Part shown: positions 18,348 to 28,700 of the stretch, one piece after another
Position numbering within the stretch: the stretch's first letter is position 1
Layout: each line of letters opens with the position of its first letter
Assembly (NCBI RefSeq): GCF_000425725.1
Contig: NZ_AUDZ01000014.1
Location: 1-64,000 of the forward strand
Source of the DNA: Halomonas halocynthiae DSM 14573
GTDB taxonomy: Bacteria > Pseudomonadota > Gammaproteobacteria > Pseudomonadales > Halomonadaceae
Direction: 5' to 3'
DNA: 64,000 bases
Notes under the pieces: generated by a model
Told to the model about the DNA's origin: nothing
The model's database searches: none
What the model saw: only the letters and a program-made list of their open reading frames with translations
Program-made: the position numbers and the translations under genes

Positions 18348-18377
18348 GCTGAACAACGTCGCGCTGAACAACGTCGT
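18348..18377. repeat. Two-copy 15-base tandem repeat
   Basis: The unit GCTGAACAACGTCGC occurs twice head to tail, with one mismatch at the last base, in the gap upstream of the small open frame at 18449. It looks like a local duplication. No function is evident. Confidence 0.7.
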
Positions 18378-18448
18378 GTCCAGCTCTCCCCCTCTCACAT
18401 CAGCCCGCCTTGCTTAGCCGAAGACAAGCCAGCAAAGAGGGCTTTATC

Positions 18449-18577
18449 ATGGAGTGGTTATTGGATTTTTATGGACTGATTTGGCCTGCCCTGACACTGG
18501 CCATATGGGTCGTGACCTGCCGAGCAGTGCTCCGCGACCCTCGTGAAGTAAAACGCGAGCACCGTGATATGGTGTAG
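18449..18577 (+). CDS. Small single-span membrane peptide, 42 residues
   Basis: An ATG-started 42-codon frame preceded by AGAGGG seven bases upstream. The peptide begins MEWLLDFYGLIWPALTLAIW, a hydrophobic span of about 20 residues, and ends in a charged tail with RDPREVKREHRD. The N-out/C-in or N-in/C-out orientation cannot be settled, though the basic tail suggests a cytoplasmic C terminus. It lies between the bioB control region and ogt. I do not recognise a family. Coding status rests on the ribosome binding site and the sharp hydrophobic/charged division. Confidence 0.5.
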   Translation: MEWLLDFYGLIWPALTLAIWVVTCRAVLRDPREVKREHRDMV

Positions 18578-18632
18578 CACTTAGCGCGATTTTACGCGCT
18601 CCTCTTCATGCACTCATGGCGGGTCTCGACTC

Positions 18633-19130
18633 ATGACTACCGACGCATTCGACTATTTTTGCCCACCGCCCGGCACGGTTCGAGGGTTGATTCTGATCCG
18701 CGCCAACCAGAGTGCTCTGACAAGAGTCGACTTCATCAACGAAGCCGCGGCGCACCATGCGCCGCAGCCCAATACATTAACCCAAAGCGCCAGCCACCAG
18801 CTGGCAGAGTACTTCTCCGGCCAAAGACAGCACTTCGACCTACCCCTGGCACCCGCAGGAACCGACTTTCAGCGACGTGTGTGGCAGGCTCTGACTGAGA
18901 TCTCTTTCGGTGAAACCTGCAGCTACGGCGAGCTGGCCGGCCGGGTTGGCAGTAAAGGGGGGCAACGTGCTGTGGGAGCAGCCAACGGAAAAAACCCCAT
19001 TTCCGTCATCATTCCCTGCCATCGCGTTATCGGCAGCAACGGTAAACTTACCGGCTATGCCGGCGGTATCGATCGCAAACAATGGTTACTCTCTTTCGAA
19101 GCTGACGAAATGCCCTTCGAACTGGACTGA
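18633..19130 (+). CDS. ogt: Methylated-DNA-protein-cysteine methyltransferase
   Basis: A 165-residue O6-alkylguanine-DNA alkyltransferase. The acceptor cysteine is C129 in the signature IIPCHRVIG. The DNA-binding segment FQRRVWQALTEISFGETCSYGELA precedes it. It transfers alkyl groups from O6-alkylguanine to itself in a suicide reaction. The length fits Ogt rather than the Ada C-terminal fusion, since no Ada N-terminal domain is present. A luciferase-like monooxygenase gene follows closely. Confidence 0.9.
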   Translation: MTTDAFDYFCPPPGTVRGLILIRANQSALTRVDFINEAAAHHAPQPNTLTQSASHQLAEYFSGQRQHFDLPLAPAGTDFQRRVWQALTEISFGETCSYGELAGRVGSKGGQRAVGAANGKNPISVIIPCHRVIGSNGKLTGYAGGIDRKQWLLSFEADEMPFELD

Positions 19131-19163
19131 CATTTTCGCCCTCTGATGGTTAGCGAGGAAGAC

Positions 19164-20156
19164 ATGACCTTACTCAGCAAAACGCCCCTTTCCGTGTTAG
19201 ACCTAGCCCCCATTCGCCAAGGTGGCAGCATACGCGACGCGTTCGACGACAGTGCTGCTCTGGCGCGCAAAGCCGACGAGCTTGGCTATAACCGCTACTG
19301 GCTGGCCGAGCACCACAATATCGACGGCATCGCCAGCGCTGCCACGTCGGTACTGATCGGCCATATCGCAGGCCAAACGCAACGCATCCGCGTAGGCAGC
19401 GGCGGTATCATGCTGCCCAACCATGCGCCACTGGTGATTGCTGAGCAGTTCGGCACCTTGGCAACCCTTTACCCTGAACGAGTTGACCTAGGACTGGGCC
19501 GCGCGCCAGGTGCCGATGGCGCCACGATGCGCGCCCTGCGTCGGGACTCTTTCGCTGGCGCTGATGACTTCCCGCAACGGCTTGAAGAACTACGCGGCTA
19601 CTTGGGCGCAGCCGCCCCCGAGCAACGTATTCGCGCCGTGCCGGGGCAAGATACCCACGTTCCCATTTGGCTGCTCGGTTCCAGCGGCTATAGCGCTCAG
19701 TTAGCGGCACAACTGGGGCTGCCATTTGCCTTCGCCGCCCAATTCGCACCTGCCTACTTACTTGATGCACTGTCTCTGTATCGCAGCCAGTTCCGGCCCT
19801 CTAAGGTGCTGGATGCACCTTACGCCATGGTCGGCCTCCCAGTCATCGTGGCCGACAGTGATGCCCACGCGCACTACCTTTCCACCACCGCTCAGCAAAA
19901 GTTTCTCAACTTGCACCGTGGTAAAAGCACTAAGGCGCTACCGCCGGTGGAAAGTATCGACTGGACATCCAGAGAGCGCGCCGCTGTTGCACAGAACCTC
20001 GGAGCTGCCATCATCGGCAGCGCTGAAACGGTACGAAACGACCTGGAGCGTTTTTTGCAGCAAACTGGGGCCAATGAGTTAATGGTGGTCACCGACGTCT
20101 ACGACCGCCAAGACCGACTACACTCCATTGAGCTTCTGAACGCATTGCGGCGCTGA
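19164..20156 (+). CDS. Luciferase-like flavin monooxygenase (LLM class)
   Basis: A 330-residue bacterial-luciferase-fold protein of the YhbW/MsnO8-like group: the N-terminal segment [12 protein letters not shown], then [20 protein letters not shown] and [21 protein letters not shown]. These bind reduced FMN in family members. The substrate is unknown. I chose the ATG at 19164, since GAGG lies five to six bases upstream, over the ATG at 19146. A perfect 12-base-pair terminator follows at 20206. Confidence 0.8.
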   Translation: MTLLSKTPLSVLDLAPIRQGGSIRDAFDDSAALARKADELGYNRYWLAEHHNIDGIASAATSVLIGHIAGQTQRIRVGSGGIMLPNHAPLVIAEQFGTLATLYPERVDLGLGRAPGADGATMRALRRDSFAGADDFPQRLEELRGYLGAAAPEQRIRAVPGQDTHVPIWLLGSSGYSAQLAAQLGLPFAFAAQFAPAYLLDALSLYRSQFRPSKVLDAPYAMVGLPVIVADSDAHAHYLSTTAQQKFLNLHRGKSTKALPPVESIDWTSRERAAVAQNLGAAIIGSAETVRNDLERFLQQTGANELMVVTDVYDRQDRLHSIELLNALRR

Positions 20157-20205
20157 AAGCGGACGTCGCACAATAAAGCAAGCTGGAAACAGACAAACTA
20201 TCAGC

Positions 20206-20234
20206 AAAACGCCCGGAACACGTCCGGGCGTTTT
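20206..20234. terminator. Bidirectional intrinsic terminator
   Basis: Perfect 12-base arms AAAACGCCCGGA (20206-20217) and TCCGGGCGTTTT (20223-20234) flank a five-base loop. Runs of A and T at each end let it act for both the luciferase-like gene and convergent aqpZ. Confidence 0.9.
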
Positions 20235-20260
20235 AGCGTCTGCTCTCAATTTTTTGCTCT

Positions 20261-20995
20261 TTAACCTTTGCTTTCGATTCCACCAACTACGGGCTCAGAA
20301 GGCGTCGGACTAATCCAGTTGTAAAGCCAGCCACCCAGGGCACCACCAATTAACGGGGCCACCCAGAACAGCCACAGCTGGCTGATAGCCCAGCCACCCA
20401 CAAAAAGTGCGGGGCCAGTACTACGCGCCGGGTTAACCGAAGTATTCGTTACGGGAATACTGATAAGGTGGATAAGTGTTAGACCCAAACCAATAGCAAT
20501 TGGCGCAAAGCCAACCGGAGCGCGACCATGAGTCGCGCCCATAATGATGAACAAAAACATCATCGTCAGCACAATTTCAGTCACCAGCGCAGCAGCTAAC
20601 GAGTAGCCGCCAGGGCTATGTTCACCATACCCATTGGCTGCAAAGCCTGAGGCTGATGCATCAAATCCTTCAACGCCGTTTGCAATGGTATACAGCACCA
20701 ACGCCCCCAGAATGCCACCAGTCACCTGAGCGACGATATAAGGAACAACCTGTGAGCCTGGAAAACGCCCACCAGCGGTAAGTCCAATCGTCACTGCTGG
20801 GTTTAAATGACACCCTGATACATGGCCAATGGCATAGGCCATGGTCAACACCGTTAGACCAAATGCCAACGCTACCCCAAGAAAACCAATCCCAAGCTCT
20901 GGAAAGCCTGCCGCTAGCACAGCTGCGCCGCAGCCTCCAAAAGTTAACCAGAAAGTACCGATCAGCTCAGCCGCATATTTTTGTGAGTTTTTCAT
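20261..20995 (-). CDS. aqpZ: Aquaporin Z
   Basis: A 244-residue MIP-family channel with six predicted membrane spans and two NPA half-helices, HLNPAVTIG (NPA at 65-67) and [11 protein letters not shown] (NPA at 188-190) with the selectivity arginine R191. Length and motifs fit AqpZ (water) rather than GlpF, which is longer. The ATG at 20995 is preceded by AGGA eight bases upstream. The frame extends to 21016, but [13 protein letters not shown] is the family start. Confidence 0.9.
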   Translation of the reverse strand: MKNSQKYAAELIGTFWLTFGGCGAAVLAAGFPELGIGFLGVALAFGLTVLTMAYAIGHVSGCHLNPAVTIGLTAGGRFPGSQVVPYIVAQVTGGILGALVLYTIANGVEGFDASASGFAANGYGEHSPGGYSLAAALVTEIVLTMMFLFIIMGATHGRAPVGFAPIAIGLGLTLIHLISIPVTNTSVNPARSTGPALFVGGWAISQLWLFWVAPLIGGALGGWLYNWISPTPSEPVVGGIESKG

Positions 20996-21105
20996 GACAC
21001 ATTCCTGTGCTTTCAAGACACCCCTTGTGTCTTGTCAGGAAACTGATATTACTTCACAAAATACAGCCGATGCAGACGGATAAGAATTGTTCACTACTTA
21101 CCAAA

Positions 21106-21137
21106 ACGCCTGCCAGAATCTTGGTAATGACAGGCGT
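21106..21137 (-). terminator. Intrinsic terminator after the coiled-coil gene
   Basis: On the minus strand, arms ACGCCTGTCA and TGGCAGGCGT (one mismatch; plus positions 21128-21137 and 21106-21115) are followed by TTTT. It separates the 21.2-21.8 kb gene pair from aqpZ. Confidence 0.7.
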
Positions 21138-21155
21138 CGCATCGATTTGCGCTGA

Positions 21156-21449
21156 CTATTTAAAGCGCGACCGCGCTTTCTCAAAGGAGTCGCTAATCGA
21201 GCCCCAGGCACGCTCAGCACCCTCTTTCAGGTCATCCCACGCATCGTCACTGGCATCGCGCATTTTATTGAGTCGCTCGCGCATCTCATCGCGCTGCTTT
21301 TCAAGACGCTCAGCTTCTTTTTCCTGTTCTTTCTCTAACTCACTCTCAGCAGCGGCACTACGTGCTTTCGCACGCAGCAAGTCAATCTCAGCCTGCCACT
21401 CCTCTAGCTTAGCGCGTAGCTTCTGCTCATAAACATCACGTTGGCTCAT
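21156..21449 (-). CDS. Small coiled-coil protein, stress-associated type
   Basis: 97 residues, almost entirely charged heptad-like helix rich in Glu, Lys, Arg and Ala (MSQRDVYEQKLRAKLEEWQA at the start), with an amphipathic tail (DAWDDLKEGAERAWGSISDS). No signal peptide or membrane span. It resembles proteins annotated as the sll1863 family stress response group, from memory and not checked. The start overlaps the stop of the upstream monooxygenase as ATGA, so the two are cotranslated. The biochemical role is unknown. Confidence 0.7.
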   Translation of the reverse strand: MSQRDVYEQKLRAKLEEWQAEIDLLRAKARSAAAESELEKEQEKEAERLEKQRDEMRERLNKMRDASDDAWDDLKEGAERAWGSISDSFEKARSRFK

Positions 21450-21781
21450 GCGTCATTCTCCTCGTTGTTGACGGTTTGAATTACCGTAAAACCTTCGAAG
21501 CTTGGCGGGCCCAAGTAAAGCCCTTCGCGTTTGCTCCTCCCCGCATTGGCATGGGCCTTTCGAAATGCCTCGGAATGCGTCCAGGCGTCAAAATCCTGCT
21601 GGGAGCGCCACACCGTATGTGAGGCATAGAGCACGTGATCTTCCCGTTCTGGTCCGCGCAACATCTGGAACACGACAAAACCAGGCAACCCTTGCAGGTG
21701 GGTCTCACGCTCCAGCCATATCTGTTCGAACTCAGTCACCCGCTCTGGGTTCACTTTGAAACGGTTCATGGCGATATACAT
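21446..21781 (-). CDS. ABM-fold (HmoA/IsdG-like) monooxygenase
   Basis: 111 residues from the ATG at 21781. It has the antibiotic-biosynthesis-monooxygenase ferredoxin-like fold signature: FKVNPERVTEFEQIWLERET, LPGFVVFQMLRG, then a W-rich second half (HTVWRSQQDFDAWTHSEAFR). Relatives are heme-degrading or small-molecule monooxygenases. The open frame continues 75 codons upstream without family similarity, and GAGGG precedes the chosen ATG. It lies divergent from recC with the coiled-coil gene downstream. The substrate is not known. Confidence 0.65.
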   Translation of the reverse strand: MYIAMNRFKVNPERVTEFEQIWLERETHLQGLPGFVVFQMLRGPEREDHVLYASHTVWRSQQDFDAWTHSEAFRKAHANAGRSKREGLYLGPPSFEGFTVIQTVNNEENDA

Positions 21782-22015
21782 GACGGCAAACCCTCGGTTT
21801 TCATGGAACAACATGATTCGACGATGACAGTTCATAGACAGCACAGCAAGCCCATACGGTTCCTGCAAACCGCCAGAAATGCCCTGCACCCGCATAGTAA
21901 GATAGCCAAAAGCATCTGGCCGCTCTAACCCTGCTCCCCATTCATAACCCCGCCCATTTCCGGCACCATAGGGTAGGCGCTGAGCCACTGCCCTTTCGCT
22001 ACTCAAGGATATCCC

Positions 22016-25000
22016 ATGCCCTCCGCTTCTTCTGCTTCTGACGCCCTAGCGCCCGGCTTTCTGGTGGTACACGGCAATCAACTTGAGTCGCTGCGTGACC
22101 TGGCGGTGAGCTGGATGCGCCGCGAACCGTTGGCGCCACTAGAAAACGAAGTGATTCTGGTGCAGAGCAACGGCATCAGCCAATGGTTGAAACTGGCGTT
22201 AGCAGCCGATGCGCCAAACGGCTCGGGAATTGCCGCGGCGCTGGATATCACACTGCCTGCTCGCTTTCTATGGCAAGCGTATCGTGCCGTGCTTACCCAC
22301 AGCGAAGGCGAAGATGCCGTGCCTGAGGCGTCGCCACTGGACAAGCCGCGACTGAACTGGCGACTGATGCGCCTATTGCCAGAGCTGCTGAATGACCCAG
22401 CGTTCAAGCCATTAGACAATTTTCTCGCCGACGATAACGACCTACGCAAGCGCTTTCAGTTGGCCGAACGCTTAGCAGACTTGTTTGATCAATATCAGGT
22501 ATATCGCGCCGACTGGCTTGCGGCCTGGGCTGAGGGGCGTGACGAAATCATTGACGCTCGCGGGCAAACCCGTCCTTTGGAGGCTGACCAGTGTTGGCAG
22601 CCCGAACTGTGGCGACGACTGCGCGACGATATCGGAAACGAAGGACTCAATACCAGCCGAGCACTGATTCATCAGCGCTTCTTGAATACCTGCCGCACGC
22701 TACAGCCAGGGCAACGCCCTGCCGGGTTGCCACGTCGGGTGATCGTCTTCGGTATTTCCTCGCTGCCGCGTCAAACACTAGAGGCGCTAGCGGCCATGTC
22801 TCGCGTTAGCCAAGTGCTACTCTGTGTACACAACCCCTGCCGACACTTCTGGGCCGATATCATCGAGCACAAGGATCTGCTACGTGCCGAACGTCGCCGC
22901 CAGCGTCAACGCCCAGGCATGCCACAACACCTCGACGACACCGAGCTACACCTGCATGCCCAACCATTGCTCGCCGCCTGGGGTAAGCAAGGCCGCGATT
23001 ACTTGCGCTTACTCGACGAATTCGACAACCCACACAGCTATAAAGCGATGTTTGATGCCCAGTCGATGCGCATTGACCTATTCAATTCACCACAGGAAAC
23101 AGAACACGCATCTACGGGCCTGTTGCAGCAATTGCAAGACGATATCCTTGAGCTACGCCCACCGCATGAAACTCGGGTTACTTGGCCAGCCGTAGACCCA
23201 CAGCAAGATCACAGCTTACGCTTTCACGTTGCCCACAGTGCGTTGCGCGAAGTGGAGATTCTCCACGACCAGTTGCTGGCCGCCTTCGATGCCGACCCCA
23301 GTCTGCGGCCGCGCGACATCCTCGTCATGGTGCCGGATATCGACGCCTACGCCGCAGCCGTACAAGCCGTATTTGGACGCTTACCCATCACAGACCCGCG
23401 CCATATTCCCTTTACGCTGTCAGACCAGGCCAGCCGTCATCGCCAGCCGTTACTCATTGCACTGGAAAGCCTGCTACATCTGCCCGAATCTCGCCTCACC
23501 GTCAGCGACCTGCTAGACCTAGTAGAAGTGCCCGCACTACGCCAGCGTTTTAGCCTAGATATCGATGATTTACCGACGCTGCGCCGCTGGATCGAAGAAG
23601 CAGGCATTCGCTGGGGGCTTAACGCTCAGCAACGTGCCAACCTGGACCTACCCAACGACCTTAGCGCTAACACCTGGGCTTTTGGTTTACGTCGCCTGCT
23701 GCTGGGATATGCCGTTGGCGACACCGCCGCATCGCCCCTTGACAGCTCACATGCCTCCGAACCGTGGCATAACATTGAGCCCTACGGTGATATCGGCGGG
23801 CTAGAGGCGACACTGATCGGCCCCCTATCCGACCTGCTGGATACGCTACACCGCCACTGGCAACAACTCAGCCAGTCCGCCACGGTTGATGACTGGTGCC
23901 AGCGCCTTCGTGAACTGCTGGCCGACTGCTTTGCCCCCAGCGAAGAAGCCGACCTAGCCACGCTAGCCCGCTTAGAAGAAGGGCTAGAGCAATGGCAAGA
24001 AGCTACTGAAGACGCAGGGTTGACCGATGTGCTGCCGCTGTCTGTGGTACGCGAACACTGGTTAGCCGAGGTCGACCAAGCACATCTTTCCCAACGCTTT
24101 CTTGCTGGCGCAGTTAACGTTGCCACGCTGATGCCTATGCGCGCCATTCCCTTCCGCCATGTCTGCCTACTAGGGATGAACGACGAAGACTACCCGCGCA
24201 TACAACGCCCTCTGGATATCGACTTAATGGGCCAAGACTACCGCCCCGGCGATCGTTCTCGCCGCGACGACGACCGCTACTTATTTCTAGAGGCGCTACT
24301 GTCCGCACGGGAGCGACTGCTGATCAGCTGGGTCGGACGTAGCATTCACGACAATGAACCTCAGCCGCCCTCTGTGTTACTCGGCCAGCTGCGTGACCAC
24401 ATTGCAGCTAGCTGGCGGCTAGCGGGCACGGATCAAAACCAAAGCCCAGCGCATCGCGGCAAAATGCTACTGGCCGCACTAACGGTGGAGCACCCTTTGC
24501 AACCCTTTAGCCGCGCGTATTTCCAAGCCATTTCGCCCACCACCAAGCTCAGCACCAACAAGCAGCTATTCAGTTACGCCAAAGAGTGGCACGCCATTTA
24601 TACCGATGCATCGGGGCAGCTCCCCCACACTGAAGCTACCCACTTGCCAGCTTGGCAGCAGGAACAGCCATTAACACTGAGTCAGCTAGGTAACTTTCTC
24701 AAATCACCAGCTAAGGCATTTTTTAACACTCGGCTAGGGGTGTATCTGGAGACAGACGACACTGACACCTTGGAGCATGAACCTTTTGACCTCAATGGCC
24801 TGAGCATGTGGCAACTTCAGGAAGCGTTAGTCGATGCCGGACGAATCGCGACAGACCAAGGAGGACACTACTTACCTGCCGTTGAAGCACGTCTTCAAGG
24901 TCTTGAGCGCGAAGGCCGCCTAGCCATGGGTGGCTTCGCCGAGCGCATGCGCGTCATGCTAACCGAACCCTTGAATGACATGTTCACGCACTACGCTGAA

Positions 25001-25708
25001 GCACTAACTCACTGGCCCCACCCGATAGTCCAACCCGCCTCTGTCAACCTGTCACTGGGCCACCATGAACCAGGCGCTGGCTCAGACTACCGTTTGGAGG
25101 ACTGGCTCGACGGGTTGCGAGAAAACGATAACGGAGAATACTGCCGGCTGGTATTGATGACCTCAAGCCTAGTCCGCAAAGGCGAATATCAGTGGCGCAA
25201 CTGGGTAACGGCATGGGTCGCCCACCTGGCTGGCCAGCTAGCCGTGGGCCCCATGTCTACGCGACTCATTTCTCGCGCTGGCAATCACACCTTGACACCC
25301 ATGGCTGAAGACGATGCGCGCCACCGCTTGAATGCTATCTTCCACGCGTGGCAGTCCGGCATGAATGCCCCCCTGCCGCTACCGCTAAACAGCGCCTTTA
25401 TGTGGCTAAAGCAAGGCGGCAGTACCGCCCTGATGCAGCGCTGCTTAGATGCAGAGGACGGCGAAAGCAGCGCAGACGGGGAAGTAGCCATCAAGGCATG
25501 GAATGCCGCGCAGAAACGCTACGAGGGCGATGATTATAACGCTGGTGAGCGTGATCAAGACCCTTATCTAGCACATCAGTGGCCCAACTTTGAACGTATA
25601 GCTCTAGCGCGCGCTGGCGAGCGCCGTTTCAGCGAACTGGCCGAAGTGCTGTACGCCCCACTGCATGACACAGTGAAAGCAACACCTGCCAAGGGAGACA
25701 AGTCATGA
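22016..25708 (+). CDS. recC: Exodeoxyribonuclease V subunit gamma
   Basis: 1230 residues, somewhat longer than the about 1120 of E. coli RecC. Family segments include VQSNGISQWLKLALA near the N terminus, LCVHNPCRHFWADI, PMRAIPFRHVCLLGMNDEDYPR and LTLSQLGNFLKSPAKAFFNTRLGV. RecC is the scaffold that splits the duplex and reads Chi in RecBCD. The stop overlaps the recB start as ATGA. It is the first gene of recC-recB-recD. Confidence 0.92.
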   Translation: MPSASSASDALAPGFLVVHGNQLESLRDLAVSWMRREPLAPLENEVILVQSNGISQWLKLALAADAPNGSGIAAALDITLPARFLWQAYRAVLTHSEGEDAVPEASPLDKPRLNWRLMRLLPELLNDPAFKPLDNFLADDNDLRKRFQLAERLADLFDQYQVYRADWLAAWAEGRDEIIDARGQTRPLEADQCWQPELWRRLRDDIGNEGLNTSRALIHQRFLNTCRTLQPGQRPAGLPRRVIVFGISSLPRQTLEALAAMSRVSQVLLCVHNPCRHFWADIIEHKDLLRAERRRQRQRPGMPQHLDDTELHLHAQPLLAAWGKQGRDYLRLLDEFDNPHSYKAMFDAQSMRIDLFNSPQETEHASTGLLQQLQDDILELRPPHETRVTWPAVDPQQDHSLRFHVAHSALREVEILHDQLLAAFDADPSLRPRDILVMVPDIDAYAAAVQAVFGRLPITDPRHIPFTLSDQASRHRQPLLIALESLLHLPESRLTVSDLLDLVEVPALRQRFSLDIDDLPTLRRWIEEAGIRWGLNAQQRANLDLPNDLSANTWAFGLRRLLLGYAVGDTAASPLDSSHASEPWHNIEPYGDIGGLEATLIGPLSDLLDTLHRHWQQLSQSATVDDWCQRLRELLADCFAPSEEADLATLARLEEGLEQWQEATEDAGLTDVLPLSVVREHWLAEVDQAHLSQRFLAGAVNVATLMPMRAIPFRHVCLLGMNDEDYPRIQRPLDIDLMGQDYRPGDRSRRDDDRYLFLEALLSARERLLISWVGRSIHDNEPQPPSVLLGQLRDHIAASWRLAGTDQNQSPAHRGKMLLAALTVEHPLQPFSRAYFQAISPTTKLSTNKQLFSYAKEWHAIYTDASGQLPHTEATHLPAWQQEQPLTLSQLGNFLKSPAKAFFNTRLGVYLETDDTDTLEHEPFDLNGLSMWQLQEALVDAGRIATDQGGHYLPAVEARLQGLEREGRLAMGGFAERMRVMLTEPLNDMFTHYAEALTHWPHPIVQPASVNLSLGHHEPGAGSDYRLEDWLDGLRENDNGEYCRLVLMTSSLVRKGEYQWRNWVTAWVAHLAGQLAVGPMSTRLISRAGNHTLTPMAEDDARHRLNAIFHAWQSGMNAPLPLPLNSAFMWLKQGGSTALMQRCLDAEDGESSADGEVAIKAWNAAQKRYEGDDYNAGERDQDPYLAHQWPNFERIALARAGERRFSELAEVLYAPLHDTVKATPAKGDKS

Positions 25709-28700
25709 CACCACTGAACCCCATGGCACTGCCACTCAGCGGCAGCCACTTGATCGAAGCCAGTGCCGGCACCGGCAAAACATTTACTATTGCTTTGTTG
25801 TACTTGCGTTTAGTGCTGGGCCCACGCGATTCAAAAGACACCGACAGCTTTCCTCGCCCGCTAATGCCGCCGGAAATTCTGGTAATGACCTTCACCAACG
25901 CAGCCACCCGAGAGCTGCGCGACCGAGTTCGCAAGCGGCTAGTGGAGGCGGCGGCGGCCTTTTCTTCGCAGCCGTCTTTACAGGCGTCCGTGCATTCACC
26001 AACCGTAACGTCACACACGCCAATAACTGGCGACCTGTTCGCCGAACCCGTCCTTTCCCTCGCGCCACCCGACAACGCAAAAATCGACCCAGCCTTGGCC
26101 GAACTACGCAACAGCTACCCAAAGAAGCACTGGCCCAGCTGCGCACGCCGTTTGCGATTAGCCGCGGAATGGATGGATGAAGCAGCGGTATCCACCATTC
26201 ACTCTTGGTGCCACCGCATGCTACGCGAACATGCCTTCGACAGTGGCAGCCTATTTGCACTCAATATGGAGATTGACCAGCGTCCACTGCAAACTGAAGT
26301 CACCCGCGACTACTGGCGCACCTTTTATTACCCATTGGAAAGCACCGAACTAGAGATCATTGCCCGTCACTGGGCCAGCCCCGACGCACTAGGAGAAGAC
26401 CTGGCCCGGCTGCGCCAGTACGCCACCGCTCTACCCGCAACCACCACCCCGTCACAAATCCTTGCGGATTACAAAGCTCACCTTGCCGAGCTGAAAGCGC
26501 CGTGGGGCGTTTGGGCCGACGAGCTCGACGCCCTGCTTGCTGATGCTGCCAAGCGCAAAGTATTCGATGCACGCAAACTCAATGCCAAAAACCGCGTAGC
26601 GTGGGTTCAACGACTGCGCGATTGGGCGCAAGATCCCGACCTGTTCAAGCCGAAGCTCAGCGAAGCCGCCAGCAAGCGTCTCACTACCGACGGCTTGGCC
26701 GAAATATGGAAAGACAATGAAGCACCACCACAGCATGCCGCACTGGATGCGCTAGTTGAGCTGCCCGCCCAGCTGGCTGCCTTACCCGACCCTAAAAGCC
26801 AACTGCTGGCCCACGCGGTTCACTGGACTCAACAACGCCTAATTGAGCAACAGCAACGACGTGCCGAACTCGGGCCAGACGATCTACTCAAGCACCTAGA
26901 CGCTGCCTTCAACGGCCCCTCCGGCGACGTGCTGGCCGAACGTATTCGTCGCCAGTTTCCCGTGGCCCTGGTGGATGAGTTCCAAGACACCGACCCTGTG
27001 CAGTACCGGCTGTTCAAGCGTGTTTACCTCTCCGCAGGAGCCAGCCAGCGTAATGACTGTGGACTGCTGTTAATCGGCGATCCTAAACAGGCCATCTATG
27101 CATTTCGTGGCGCGGATATTTACACCTACCTGCAAGCACGCCGCGATACCGCAGGCCGCCACTCAACACTAGGCACCAACTACCGCTCAACCCAAGAGAT
27201 GGTGGCTGCCGTCAACCAGCTGTTTAGCTATGCCGAACATGCCGAGCACAAGCGTGGTGCCTTCCTGTTTAAGGAAGGTGAAAACAACCCCGTGCCCTTC
27301 CAGCAGGTTAATGCCAAAGGGCGCAAAGATTGCTTCGTACGCAATAACACCGCGGGGCACTCGCCCATAACCCAACCGGCACTCACATTGTGGCACTTGG
27401 CCGCTGATCAAGAGCTTTCGAAAGACGCCTATAAGCATGAACTGGCCGAGCGCTGCGCCAGCGAAATGGCACAGCTGCTACAAGAAGGCCAAGCTGGCCA
27501 GGCTGGCTTTCAGACACAGCAAGACGCAAGCCACAGTGGTAACACAGCGTTTCGTGCCGTACAGCCGTCTGACCTGGCCGTCTTGGTCAATAATGGCGGC
27601 GAAGCCCGTGCCATTCGTCGTGCCCTGATGGCACGAGGCATACGCAGCGTTTACCTGTCAGACAAAGACGGGGTATTTGAAACAGCTGCCGCCAGCGAAA
27701 TACGCCTATGGTTAGCGGCCTGTGCCGCCCCAGACAATGAGCGCGCACTACGCGCTGCCATGGCCACACCAAGCCTCGGTCTTAGCCTTGCTCAGCTCGA
27801 TGGACTAAACGACGCCAACGGCAATAGCCGCCAAAGTGAATTGATCTGGGAAGCCCGGGTCATGCAGTTTTACGGCTACCATCAGTTATGGCTGCGTCGT
27901 GGCGTGCTGCCGATGCTGCACCACCTACTGGCAGACTTTGGTGTAGCAACGCGGCTCCTAGGAGTATCAGCAGGCCATCAGCAGGTTGCTGGCGAAGGCG
28001 AACGGCACCTGACCGACTTGCTGCATTTGGGCGAATTACTGCAACAAGCCAGCCAGGAGCTGGACGGAGAACATGCCTTGCTGCGCTGGCTAGACGAAGC
28101 CATCGCCCGCCCTGAGCAACAGATCGACGCTCACCGGCTGCGCTTGGAAAGCGATGCAGAGTTAGTGCAAGTTATCACCATTCACAAATCCAAAGGGCTT
28201 GAATATCCACTGGTATTTCTGCCCTTTATCACCGCCTTCCGGCCAGCAAAAACCACCGACCTGCCGCTGCGCTGGCACGACAACCACGGCAACTTGTGCC
28301 TTTCCTTGCGCGAAGATTCCAATGCCCAGCAATACGCTGACCAAGAGCGGCTCAGTGAAGACCTGCGTAAGCTTTACGTGGCACTCACGCGCTCCAGCCA
28401 TGCCACCTGGCTAGGCATTGCGCCACTAAAAGACATGCAACTTAGCGCGATCGGCCAGCTAATCAACGGTGGCGAACCAATCACGCCCGACACACTGGGC
28501 CCGCAGTTAGAAGTGCTGGCAAATAATGCGCCTTCCATTCACGTTACAGTAGCGCCAACCCCCGACCCAACTCCCGTGCGAAACATCGCGTACAACGACG
28601 ACAAGCACGCGCTACTGGCTGCACCTCGAACACCTAGCCGACGCATTCGTGAACACTGGTGGATCGCCAGCTACTCGGCTCTGAAATATGGCCCTCAACC

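Noticed and set aside
18285..18479. A 64-codon plus-strand frame covering the tandem repeat
   Set aside because: It is low-complexity, lacks a ribosome binding site and runs into the better-supported small frame at 18449 in another phase.
20206..20234. Palindrome as a possible repressor site
   Set aside because: It lies between convergent gene ends with A and T runs flanking the stem, which fits a bidirectional terminator.
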